Shown: one piece after another, positions 1 through 5,665 of the stretch
Layout of the letters: each line of letters begins with the position of its first letter
Position numbering within the stretch: the stretch's first letter is position 1
Source of the DNA: Clostridia bacterium
GTDB lineage: Bacteria > Bacillota > Clostridia > CAKSNL01 > HGM11501
DNA: 5,764 bases
Direction of reading: 5' to 3'
NCBI GenBank assembly: GCA_017390225.1
Contig: JAFPCL010000011.1
Location: 1 to 5,764, forward strand
Notes under the pieces: model-generated
What the model saw: the letters and a program-made list of their open reading frames with translations, nothing else
Databases searched by the model: none
What the model was told of the DNA's origin: nothing
Position numbers and translations under genes: made by a program

Positions 1-295
1 ATTTAATATCTTCAGCCGTATAGCTTTCGGAAATAAGAGAAGTGAATTTTTTCCATTGAGGCTCTTTCCTTACTTCCTTGCTTGCCCATTTTTTGTCCTG
101 AATCAAATCTTTAAAATGCTTGTGACATTTTCCGCATAAAACACCGTCAATCAAATGCCTGTCTTTTGAGTTAATGCTCCAGAAGCCGTCGTAAAAGTAT
201 CCTAATTTCCTGCCGCAAACGCCGCAAAGCGTACCGCGTTCAATATATTTACATTCTTCAATACATTCAACGTATTTTCTTGTTAGTTTTCCCAT
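1..295 (-). CDS. DUF4428-like zinc-binding protein, N-terminal part (C-terminus beyond window)
   Basis: An open frame starts at an ATG at 293-295 and runs without a stop off the left edge, giving 98 complete codons. Translation begins MGKLTRKYVECIEEC. A zinc-knuckle layout follows: a first pair C24-G-V-C27 in the context CGVCGRKLGYF, and a second pair C54-G-K-C57 in the context DGVLCGKCHKHF. This 'CxxCG-K-G ... DG-x-CxxC' pattern is what I know from DUF4428-type small zinc ribbons. Two more cysteines (C11, C15) lie before it. The rest is Lys/Trp-rich and cytosolic in character, with no signal peptide or membrane segment. A TAAAGAGG ribosome binding site at 303-310 sits 7 bases before the start, and only 21 bases separate it from the stop of the preceding lipoprotein gene, so it is probably cotranscribed. 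Function is unknown. The zinc-binding call is fairly safe; the family name is by motif only, and the missing C-terminus could carry another domain. Confidence 0.75.
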   Translation of the reverse strand, partial: MGKLTRKYVECIEECKYIERGTLCGVCGRKLGYFYDGFWSINSKDRHLIDGVLCGKCHKHFKDLIQDKKWASKEVRKEPQWKKFTSLISESYTAEDIK

Positions 296-302
296 AACAA
301 AA

Positions 303-310
303 CCTCTTTA
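303..310 (-). promoter_or_regulatory. Ribosome binding site of the DUF4428-like gene
   Basis: TAAAGAGG on the minus strand, 7 bases before the ATG at 293-295. It supports a real start for the edge-truncated gene. Confidence 0.6.
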
Positions 311-316
311 TTTTTA

Positions 317-1474
317 TTATTTCCGTGTATAAGTCTGATAGCTCACGCCTTGTGTTCCGTCAAAGGGATAAAAATGCTGAAGAAGCAACGTATTTTCATC
401 TGTCAGCGTTGCATAGAATTCTTCCTCTGCGCCAAAATCGCCTGTGATGAGATTGAATTTTACAGACCAAATGTCATTGGAGCAATCGTAGTACAAGGGG
501 GCTTCCAAAAATTCAAGATTGGCTTCAAAGCGTTCGGTTACAAATTCGGTGGCACTGTAATACTGCGCCATATCGTTTGCAATCGTAAGTCCGCTTTCGA
601 TGCCTTCTTCTTCCGCCGTAAATTCATAGCCGTCCACCTCGCCGCTGACCATCATCCATTCGCCGTTTAAAAGATTCGGGTTGGGGGCTTTTTTCTGCAA
701 TGCCAACTTTTCTTTGATGTTGTCATCCAATGCCGAAAAAGGCGTTGCTTCCAGCTTTGCCGTGCCTTGGGCGGCTTCTTCGTCCAGCATCCAAAATTCA
801 TCCAATGAAATCGTAAGCTTCTCGGATGCCTCTCTTTCATAAACACCTGTTGTGTTGTGGAACAGCTCGACGGTCTCCGGATCATCATCCCTCGGATAGG
901 TGAAATAATAATCATTGCAGGCAATGGTATTGTCTTCTGCCAGATAATATGTACCAAAGATGCTATAGGCGGCACCATTAGAGCCGAAATAATAAAAGCT
1001 ATTGTCTTCTTTCAAAGCATAAAAGCTTCTGCTTCTACCTTCTAAAAGAAATACGGGAATTTCGTTTTCCAACGTGTAGACCATATAAATCTCATTGTTG
1101 GTATACGTTTCCTCTTTATGGAATGCACCAATCAGAAGCTCCGATACACCATCTTCGTTTAAATCTTTAAATACATAGCCAATCTCGGATAATGCCGCAT
1201 CCCCCAATGCCATTGCCGCATCCCAAACGCCCGTGAAGCCATCCTCGGGGCCGACTTCGTCCTCGATATTTTCAATAAATGCATATACTTCAGCTAAAAC
1301 ATCTTCATATTTTTCTGTATAGTCAACCGGTGTGTCCGTCGGCTCTGTTTGCGGTGTGTCGATCGGTTCGGTAGTTTCCGGCGTGTCCACCGGATTTTGA
1401 ACAGAATCCTTGCACCCCGAAAAAACCAACATAAATGCCATGAAGCATGCCAAAAACAATATCAACTTTTTCAT
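317..1474 (-). CDS. Secreted lipoprotein with calcium-loop-like motif and beta-rich C-terminal domain
   Basis: 385 residues from the ATG at 1472-1474. The N-terminus is a lipoprotein signal peptide: MKK, a hydrophobic core, then F-S-G-C with the lipidated Cys at 21 (Phe rather than Leu at -3). Residues about 28-50 form a Thr/Pro/Asp-rich tether with repeated DTP units, probably a spacer from the membrane. A motif DLNEDGVSE (about 104-112), followed by LLIG, resembles the Asp-rich calcium loops of FG-GAP/VCBS-type repeats. An aromatic, beta-rich middle follows. The last ~118 residues begin LNGEWMMVSGEVDGYEF and look like a small beta-barrel (lipocalin-like by pattern only). The same frame extends upstream to a TTG at 1504, but that lies inside the preceding gene and would put ten polar residues before the signal peptide; the ATG has a well-placed binding site. 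Only four bases separate it from the upstream stop, implying translational coupling. It would act on the outer face of the membrane. No specific function recognised. Confidence 0.85.
   Translation of the reverse strand: MKKLILFLACFMAFMLVFSGCKDSVQNPVDTPETTEPIDTPQTEPTDTPVDYTEKYEDVLAEVYAFIENIEDEVGPEDGFTGVWDAAMALGDAALSEIGYVFKDLNEDGVSELLIGAFHKEETYTNNEIYMVYTLENEIPVFLLEGRSRSFYALKEDNSFYYFGSNGAAYSIFGTYYLAEDNTIACNDYYFTYPRDDDPETVELFHNTTGVYEREASEKLTISLDEFWMLDEEAAQGTAKLEATPFSALDDNIKEKLALQKKAPNPNLLNGEWMMVSGEVDGYEFTAEEEGIESGLTIANDMAQYYSATEFVTERFEANLEFLEAPLYYDCSNDIWSVKFNLITGDFGAEEEFYATLTDENTLLLQHFYPFDGTQGVSYQTYTRK
1328..1393 (-). repeat. DTP-repeat tether coding sequence in lipoprotein gene
   Basis: An imperfect repeat encoding PVDTP, PIDTP and PTDTP units, spaced by TE-rich residues, lies just after the lipidated cysteine. 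The repeated bases (reading GGTGTGTC, GGTGTGTC, GGCGTGTC on the plus strand) show it arose by small tandem duplication or by selection for a Thr/Pro spacer. Such tethers are usual in Gram-positive lipoproteins, holding the folded domain away from the membrane through the cell wall. Confidence 0.5.
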
Positions 1475-1477
1475 ATT

Positions 1478-1485
1478 CTCACCCT
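1478..1485 (-). promoter_or_regulatory. Ribosome binding site overlapping upstream stop codon
   Basis: AGGGTGAG on the minus strand contains the TGA stop (1479-1481) of the upstream lipoprotein gene; its AGGG core lies 7 bases before the ATG at 1472-1474. It fixes the start of the 385-residue lipoprotein at this ATG rather than the upstream TTG at 1504, and suggests translational coupling between the two lipoproteins. Confidence 0.7.
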
Positions 1486-3059
1486 GCAAATATAATGCCG
1501 TCAAAGACTTCTTCCAGAATCTGCCCGTTGACGGTTATTTGGAACAGGTCTTCATCAAACCCATATTCCACACGGCAAATGCTTCCGTCTTCGCATTGCA
1601 ATAGTCCGTATTTTTCGTTGTCCGTGCCAAAATATAAGACCTTCTCGCCCGTCATCAATGTTTTTGTGCCGATTACCTTATCTTCTTTTTCGTCATACAC
1701 ATCAACATCTAAATCCGCAAGCAATGTGAACGTGGGCATATATTCTTCTTCAAAGGTGAACCAACGGTCACTTGTTTGCGGCAGTCCGTTTGCAGAGACT
1801 TCATATTCCTTACTGCCTGAAACCGTGGATAACATTTGCGTCGTTTGTGTCAGATAAAAGTGCTTCGGATCGGTCAGCGCATCTTGTGTGATGATGTTGT
1901 CTTCCCCTTCGTGATAGGTTCTTTTCAGACCGCCATCGATTTCCCCAAGCTTTTTCACACCGTAGGAAAGATCGTAAACACACGTTTGTCGGTAATCATT
2001 TTCTCTTAACAGCTCCACATATATATAAATTTCCCCGTCTTTATTTCGGATAAAGGTAGCCTGTGCATCTCCAAAGAAATAATTATCCTCATCGTATGCC
2101 AAGCCATTCACATAAATAGAAAGCTGTCCGTCGTTTCCTTCTTCACTTTCAAAAGAGGAGAAAATAATTTCATCCACCTTGCCGTCTCCTGTTACATCAT
2201 AGTAGAAGGGTGTGTCATTGGTAAGCTCAACACCATAAGCCTCCGGTGTTTTTTTATAGGCATCTTTTACCACATCAGGATATTCCGCAAAGGAAACCGT
2301 GACAGTCTGAATTCCCGTGCTGTAGCTTCCGATGCTGTACGGCATGAAATAAATCGTGATGCCGCTATAGTCCATTGTCCAGGAAACAGCCGACTCGTCC
2401 TCTATGATGGCTCTTATATCGGCAGATTCATCCAAATCGGCATCGCTCCAATGAATGTCCAGCTGTTCGATTACCGCATCCGAAAGCTTTTCTTTGTCTT
2501 GAACAACATCCGAAAGAGAAAGCTTTTTTCCTGTTTGGGTATCGAAGGTTTCACCATGGAGATAAGAATCTCCGTGAACGCCGCCGTAATATGTATAGCC
2601 CGAATAAAGAATGCTTGTCACCATCGTGTCGGCACGGCGTACATAGGGGGTAAGAAGCGATTCAAAGGAATAGAAGTATGCCTCATTTCCTCTGTAGCTT
2701 TCCATGGCATATTCTCTGTTTTCTTCTATGAATGCCACTTGGTATTCTCTTTCACTTTTATTTTTATCCTCGAAAGCTTTTGTAAGCGTCGGGAATTTAT
2801 TTTCATCACCATGATATACATAAACGACCGGGTAAGTCGCCCGAATCACCGTATCGTAGGTATCTTCGTTATATTCAAAAAAATAGCCCTCGCCTGTGGT
2901 TAGCGCAATGGTCCTAACTTCTTCCTCTTGGGTTTGTGTTGTTTGCTCCGTTTGATTGTCTGTTTGTGTGTTGTTTTTCGTGGTGTCCTCGGGATTTTTA
3001 CATGCTGTAAAGCTCATTATAAAAAGCCCCATTATCAGTGCCAGTATTCTTTTTTTCAT
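1479..3059 (-). CDS. Lipoprotein with DUF4163/DUF3298-like (RsiV/PdaC-type) regions and C-terminal SH3-like segment
   Basis: 526 residues from the ATG at 3057-3059. A lipoprotein signal peptide ends F-T-A-C with the lipidated Cys at 20, followed by a Thr/Gln/Asn-rich tether to about residue 48. Residues about 70-160 resemble DUF4163: YPVVYVY near the start and the hallmark YYGGVHGDSY at 157-166. Next come FDTQTGKKLSLSDVV and, at about 225-258, a DUF3298-like block (ITIYFMPYSIGSYSTGIQTV). In known proteins these domains occur in the lysozyme-binding anti-sigma factor RsiV and the peptidoglycan deacetylase PdaC. This protein has neither RsiV's cytoplasmic anti-sigma part nor a deacetylase domain. 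A calcium-loop-like YDVTGDGKVDE is at 287-297. Residues about 441-499 look like a bacterial SH3-type beta domain, and the protein ends in DGIIFAG. The likely location is the cell surface, with a possible role in binding wall components or a lysozyme-like ligand; this is inference. It lies 19 bases after the 91-residue membrane protein gene. Confidence 0.88.
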   Translation of the reverse strand: MKKRILALIMGLFIMSFTACKNPEDTTKNNTQTDNQTEQTTQTQEEEVRTIALTTGEGYFFEYNEDTYDTVIRATYPVVYVYHGDENKFPTLTKAFEDKNKSEREYQVAFIEENREYAMESYRGNEAYFYSFESLLTPYVRRADTMVTSILYSGYTYYGGVHGDSYLHGETFDTQTGKKLSLSDVVQDKEKLSDAVIEQLDIHWSDADLDESADIRAIIEDESAVSWTMDYSGITIYFMPYSIGSYSTGIQTVTVSFAEYPDVVKDAYKKTPEAYGVELTNDTPFYYDVTGDGKVDEIIFSSFESEEGNDGQLSIYVNGLAYDEDNYFFGDAQATFIRNKDGEIYIYVELLRENDYRQTCVYDLSYGVKKLGEIDGGLKRTYHEGEDNIITQDALTDPKHFYLTQTTQMLSTVSGSKEYEVSANGLPQTSDRWFTFEEEYMPTFTLLADLDVDVYDEKEDKVIGTKTLMTGEKVLYFGTDNEKYGLLQCEDGSICRVEYGFDEDLFQITVNGQILEEVFDGIIFAG

Positions 3060-3068
3060 ATAGGTCAT

Positions 3069-3074
3069 CCTCCT
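3069..3074 (-). promoter_or_regulatory. Ribosome binding site deciding the start of the DUF3298-like lipoprotein
   Basis: A perfect AGGAGG on the minus strand. An in-frame ATG (3066-3068) touches it with no spacer and cannot be used efficiently; the next in-frame ATG (3057-3059) lies 9 bases away and begins MKKRILA, a typical signal-peptide start. The start is therefore placed at 3059. Confidence 0.8.
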
Positions 3075-3078
3075 ATCT

Positions 3079-3354
3079 TCAAGGATTCTTTTTGTCTTGT
3101 TGCGTGTAGTCCTTTGTCTTTTTGGAATAAGGATTCACATTTTTTTGATATGGCGGGGGCGGTGTGCCCCGAGAGAGCACACCAAGCCCCAACGTAATCA
3201 AAAGTGCAATCAGCACCCACAGTCCCAAAAGCACCCATGCAATGGCACCGGGGAGCCCTAAATACAGGTGAGCAAGCCATGCCAAAACCGCCAGTACCAA
3301 AAGCTCTGCATGAAATATTAGATTCAATAATAGCGAAAATAAAAAGCTTGTCAT
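3079..3354 (-). CDS. Small two-helix membrane protein of unknown family
   Basis: 91 residues from the ATG at 3352-3354. Two strongly hydrophobic segments, at about 4-29 and 36-61, are joined by a short turn containing YLGLPGA. A polar C-terminal tail (about 62-91) follows, with a PPPPY motif at 65-69 and many Lys, Asn and Gln residues. The second helix is Leu/Gly-rich. The tail's positive charge suggests a hairpin with both ends in the cytoplasm. A ribosome binding site AGGTGAGG at 3363-3370 stands 8 bases before the start. It lies 30 bases after the TMEM43-like gene and 19 before the lipoprotein gene, so it fits the operon. I do not recognise the family. A competing frame over 3065-3280 has no hydrophobic logic and no binding site. 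Possible roles include an accessory subunit for its membrane neighbours, but nothing in the sequence states this. Confidence 0.8.
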   Translation of the reverse strand: MTSFLFSLLLNLIFHAELLVLAVLAWLAHLYLGLPGAIAWVLLGLWVLIALLITLGLGVLSRGTPPPPYQKNVNPYSKKTKDYTQQDKKNP

Positions 3355-3362
3355 AAAATCTG

Positions 3363-3370
3363 CCTCACCT
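3363..3370 (-). promoter_or_regulatory. Ribosome binding site of the 91-residue membrane protein
   Basis: AGGTGAGG on the minus strand, 8 bases before the ATG at 3352-3354. It supports this small gene over the competing overlapping frame. Confidence 0.65.
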
Positions 3371-3384
3371 GTTATGTAAATCCA

Positions 3385-4242
3385 TTAGTTTTCTTTCTTT
3401 TTCATGCCGAGAACTGCCAAAAGTACGAAGAATGCCGCAATAACCCAAGCAACGATTGCGCCTGTCATGCCGCCGCTTTCCACTCTTTCTGCCAGCTGAT
3501 CGGGATTTTGCAGACCGTCGAAAGCCGCTTGCATACCAAGGTCTTTATCATACATAATTTTGCCGTTCTGCTGTTTTCCGATAAATGTGTATTCGCCCGA
3601 TTCCTCTCTCTGGGTTACATAGCTGATTCGAGGCATATTCTCATAATCCATGTAATAAATTCTTCTGCCGTTATACTGCATGGTATGGTTGAAATCCTCA
3701 TTGCCTGCGGGCATAAAATCCATCTTACTTATGTAGGTAACGCTTGTGGTCGGATGTATGGTATAACCTCTCTGATGCACTGCCTGAGATGAAAAATCCG
3801 TAAACGGTTTTCCTACAGCTACATGATGAAGAGCATTTTTGTCAATGGTAAATTCTCCTAATTTCGTTTCCGCTATAAGAACAGATGACACGATATCATT
3901 AAACTCATTATCATTGCCAAGCGCCGTGTTTTTCCATTCCAATGTGTAATATATTCCGTCCTCTTCGTCTGAATTCTGAACCTTTTCGTAACGCTCAACC
4001 GTTCTTTTTGCGATTACACCGGGAAGCTCTACACCGGTGATTTCATCTACCAAAGGAGTTACTGCTTCCAGCTTGCCGGGAACAATAACAATTTTACCTT
4101 CGTTTTCGGGAAGCACTTTACCGTCTTCTACATAAACCGCCTTAGAAATAACATCCGTCTGTTGTGATGTGTTTTTGGAAGAAAAACCCACCACTACAAG
4201 AATGATAGCTATGACTATAAAAATGATGCTTTTCTTATTCAT
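3385..4242 (-). CDS. TMEM43-family-like membrane protein
   Basis: 285 residues from the ATG at 4240-4242. A hydrophobic helix at about 5-20 and a second at about 259-280, ending in KKKEN, bracket a ~240-residue domain that would lie outside the membrane. The pattern matches what I know of TMEM43 (LUMA; PF07787). ENEGKIVIVPGKL (46-58) fits the family's 'E-G-x-V-x-x-x-G-x-L' opening, and TPLVDEITGVEL comes next. AKRTVERYEKV (78-88) fits 'R-x-V-E-x-Y-x-x-x-E'. YYTLEWKNTALGNDNEFN (98-115) fits the family's 'Y..W..., S/N..F' segment, and YTFIGKQQNGKI (218-229) fits the late 'G-x-Q-x-G' segment. Eukaryotic TMEM43 has several C-terminal helices; only one is seen here, so this is a shorter bacterial form. 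Bacterial members have no settled function. A GGAGGTG binding site at 4251-4257 lies 8 bases upstream. Placement right after the SPFH/zinc-ribbon gene suggests the two act together at the membrane (inference). Confidence 0.8.
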   Translation of the reverse strand: MNKKSIIFIVIAIILVVVGFSSKNTSQQTDVISKAVYVEDGKVLPENEGKIVIVPGKLEAVTPLVDEITGVELPGVIAKRTVERYEKVQNSDEEDGIYYTLEWKNTALGNDNEFNDIVSSVLIAETKLGEFTIDKNALHHVAVGKPFTDFSSQAVHQRGYTIHPTTSVTYISKMDFMPAGNEDFNHTMQYNGRRIYYMDYENMPRISYVTQREESGEYTFIGKQQNGKIMYDKDLGMQAAFDGLQNPDQLAERVESGGMTGAIVAWVIAAFFVLLAVLGMKKKEN

Positions 4243-4250
4243 AAGGTTAA

Positions 4251-4257
4251 CACCTCC
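4251..4257 (-). promoter_or_regulatory. Ribosome binding site of the TMEM43-like gene
   Basis: GGAGGTG on the minus strand, 8 bases before the ATG at 4240-4242. It is preceded by a run of seven A's (4259-4265) and, 14 bases further upstream than the site itself, by a strong stem-loop. Confidence 0.7.
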
Positions 4258-4271
4258 GTTTTTTTATCTCT

Positions 4272-4301
4272 TTTCGGGGTGCGAAAAAACGCACCCCGAA
4301 A
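4272..4301 (-). other. Intercistronic stem-loop, 12-bp perfect stem with a U6 loop
   Basis: On the minus strand UUUCGGGGUGCG, six U's, then CGCACCCCGAAA form a perfect 12-bp stem with a six-base loop. It begins 12 bases after the TAA (4314-4316) of the SPFH gene. It is not followed by a U-tract in the transcribed direction: the next bases are AGAGAU and seven A's. A standard intrinsic terminator is therefore unlikely; on the plus strand it is also not followed by T's. More plausible roles are protection or processing of the mRNA end of the SPFH gene, giving different levels of upstream and downstream products, or control of translation of the TMEM43-like gene. The hairpin is certain as sequence; its role is inference. 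Confidence 0.75.
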
Positions 4302-4313
4302 GCATATGTGATA

Positions 4314-5648
4314 TTACGTATCGTTTTCATCAAAGATGTCGCCACATTCAGGGCAGAACTTCGGAGGATTCTGAGGATCTTCAGGCGTCCAGCCGCACTT
4401 GTCGCACTTATATAAAGGTGCGCCTTGGGGCTTCGGCTTGCCGCAGTTCTGGCAGAACTTGCCCTGATTGGTTGCGCCACATTCGCAAGTCCAGCCCTGT
4501 GCTTGTGCCGGCGCCGGTTGCGGTGTGCCGCAGTTTTGGCAGAATTTTCCGGTGTTTTGTGTGCCGCATGCACAGGTCCAGCCGTTTTGAGCCGGTGCCG
4601 TGCCGCCATTGCCGCCTGCCTGCTGGTTGACCATCGTATTCTGTGCAGTATCCGGCACCATGCCTGCCATGCCGCCCATCATGCCGCCTGCCATATTCAT
4701 GCCCATAAAGCCTGCCATAGCACCATTGGGGTTTGCCGCTGCCGTTCCCATCGCCTGTGCCACAGCACCGCCCATATGACCACGGTACATGTTTGCATCT
4801 CTGCCCATAGCAGTAGAACGCTGATATTCTGTGATTCTTGCTTCGTCTTCTTCCGTTGCATTGACAGAAGATACACCGAATTCTACGATTTCAACGCCGC
4901 GTCTGTCTCTCCACTTGGCGGAAAGAATCTCGTTGAGCTCATCTGCCAGCTGCATGGTGTAGGCAGGAATAGCACCGTAGTAGATATTGTTCTGCGAAAT
5001 TTTAAACATAGCGGGCTGCAGTGCCGTTAAAAGCTCGGACTTTAACTGTCCGTCAATTTCATCACGGGTGAAATGATCTTCTACATTGGAACACACATTG
5101 GTGTAGAACAGCATCGGATTTGTAATTCTGTAGGAATACTCCCCGTGGCAACGAATCTTAATATCCAGCGGAAAACCGATAGCCTGGTCCATAATACGGA
5201 ACGGAATGGGAGAAGGCGTGCCATACTTGTTGCCCATAATTTCCTTTGTGTTGAAATAATAAACTCTTTGATCCTTTGCCGGTTCGCCGCCGAACTGAAA
5301 ACGCTTACCAATTTGAGCAAAGCTCTGCTTGATGTTTTCTCCCAAAGAGCCGTAGAAAATGCTCGGCTCTGTGCCGGTGTCGTATACAAATTCGCCCGGA
5401 TCAGCACAGATTTCTACAACCTTGCCGCTTTCTACGATAATCATACATTGACCGTCGTTTACATTGATGATAGAACCGTTTGAAATAATGTTATCGGTTC
5501 CTTTTTTGTTGGAGGAACGACCTCCTGTTCTTTTTTCACCCTTTACAACAAGAGTGTCTGCGTCCATACTTTCGCAGTAGAAATAGTCGCGCCAGGAGTC
5601 AGCGAGCACTCCGCTCAAAGCTCCGATACCTGCCTTTAATAATCCCAT
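4314..5648 (-). CDS. YdjI/COG4260-type SPFH (band 7) protein with three C-terminal zinc ribbons
   Basis: 444 residues from the ATG at 5646-5648. The N-terminus (MGLLKAGIGALSGVLADSWR, then DYFYCESMDADTLVVKG) and the following SPFH domain (about 60-275) match the YdjI family, often labelled 'virion core protein' or COG4260. Recognisable stretches are VNDGQCMIIVESGKVVEICADPGEFVYD and the FPLDIKIRCHGEYSYRITNP strand. A Met/Gly/Ala-rich flexible linker spans about 290-355. Three zinc ribbons end the protein: C359-x-C361/C370-x2-C373, C388-x-C390/C399-x2-C402, and a rubredoxin-like C415-x2-C418/C432-x2-C435. No membrane helix is visible, so it is cytosolic or peripherally membrane-bound. In Bacillus subtilis YdjI belongs to the ydjF(pspA)-ydjGHI membrane-stress operon; SPFH proteins generally oligomerise at membranes. 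It starts 17 bases after an upstream gene with AGGAG (5656-5660) 7 bases before the ATG. A role as a membrane-associated scaffold is inferred from the family. Confidence 0.93.
   Translation of the reverse strand: MGLLKAGIGALSGVLADSWRDYFYCESMDADTLVVKGEKRTGGRSSNKKGTDNIISNGSIINVNDGQCMIIVESGKVVEICADPGEFVYDTGTEPSIFYGSLGENIKQSFAQIGKRFQFGGEPAKDQRVYYFNTKEIMGNKYGTPSPIPFRIMDQAIGFPLDIKIRCHGEYSYRITNPMLFYTNVCSNVEDHFTRDEIDGQLKSELLTALQPAMFKISQNNIYYGAIPAYTMQLADELNEILSAKWRDRRGVEIVEFGVSSVNATEEDEARITEYQRSTAMGRDANMYRGHMGGAVAQAMGTAAANPNGAMAGFMGMNMAGGMMGGMAGMVPDTAQNTMVNQQAGGNGGTAPAQNGWTCACGTQNTGKFCQNCGTPQPAPAQAQGWTCECGATNQGKFCQNCGKPKPQGAPLYKCDKCGWTPEDPQNPPKFCPECGDIFDENDT
4440..4580 (-). repeat. Two duplicated zinc-ribbon coding units
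   Basis: The 54-base units at 4527-4580 and 4440-4493 encode WTCACGTQNTGKFCQNCG and WTCECGATNQGKFCQNCG, offset by 29 codons. By hand alignment 39 of 54 bases match, and the Cys spacing is identical. This points to duplication inside the gene. The third ribbon (4314-4410 region) has different Cys spacing and is not part of this repeat. Confidence 0.8.
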
Positions 5649-5655
5649 AATAATT

Positions 5656-5660
5656 CTCCT
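5656..5660 (-). promoter_or_regulatory. Ribosome binding site of the SPFH protein gene
   Basis: AGGAG (within AAAGGAGA) on the minus strand, 7 bases before the ATG at 5646-5648. The short gap to the upstream stop holds this site and no recognisable promoter. Confidence 0.7.
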
Positions 5661-5665
5661 TTCAA

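Noticed and set aside
1475..1504. TTG start extending the second lipoprotein by ten residues
   Set aside because: It lies inside the upstream gene and would place a polar stretch before the MKK signal peptide; the ATG at 1472-1474 has a proper ribosome binding site.
2451..2903. A 150-codon plus-strand frame with hydrophobic stretches
   Set aside because: It is antisense to the DUF4163/DUF3298-like region of the lipoprotein gene, which is clearly the coding strand; no binding site or family support.
1479..3059. Calling the DUF3298-like lipoprotein an anti-sigma factor (RsiV)
   Set aside because: It has a lipoprotein signal instead of a cytoplasmic anti-sigma part plus transmembrane helix, and no sigma-factor gene is visible in the window.
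3161..3183. Inverted repeat GGTGTGC/GCACACC with a 9-base loop
   Set aside because: It has only a 7-bp stem inside the coding sequence of the small membrane protein, with no U-tract; likely chance in a GC-rich stretch.
3065..3280. A 71-codon minus-strand frame overlapping the small membrane protein
   Set aside because: The 91-residue frame has a good ribosome binding site and coherent hydrophobic helices; this frame has neither and would run into the next gene's binding site.
4272..4301. Reading the 12-bp hairpin as a rho-independent terminator
   Set aside because: No T-run follows the stem in either transcription direction; the T-run present on the plus strand precedes the stem.
4169..4630. 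Plus- and minus-strand frames crossing the hairpin gap (4169-4630 plus, 4247-4609 minus)
   Set aside because: They are shadows of the zinc-ribbon region, with Arg/Ala/Cys-rich low-complexity translations and no start signals.
4425..5030. A 201-codon plus-strand open frame, rich in Cys, His and Ala
   Set aside because: It lies antisense within the SPFH gene; its composition mirrors the Gly/Met/Ala linker and zinc-ribbon codons, and there is no credible binding site or family.
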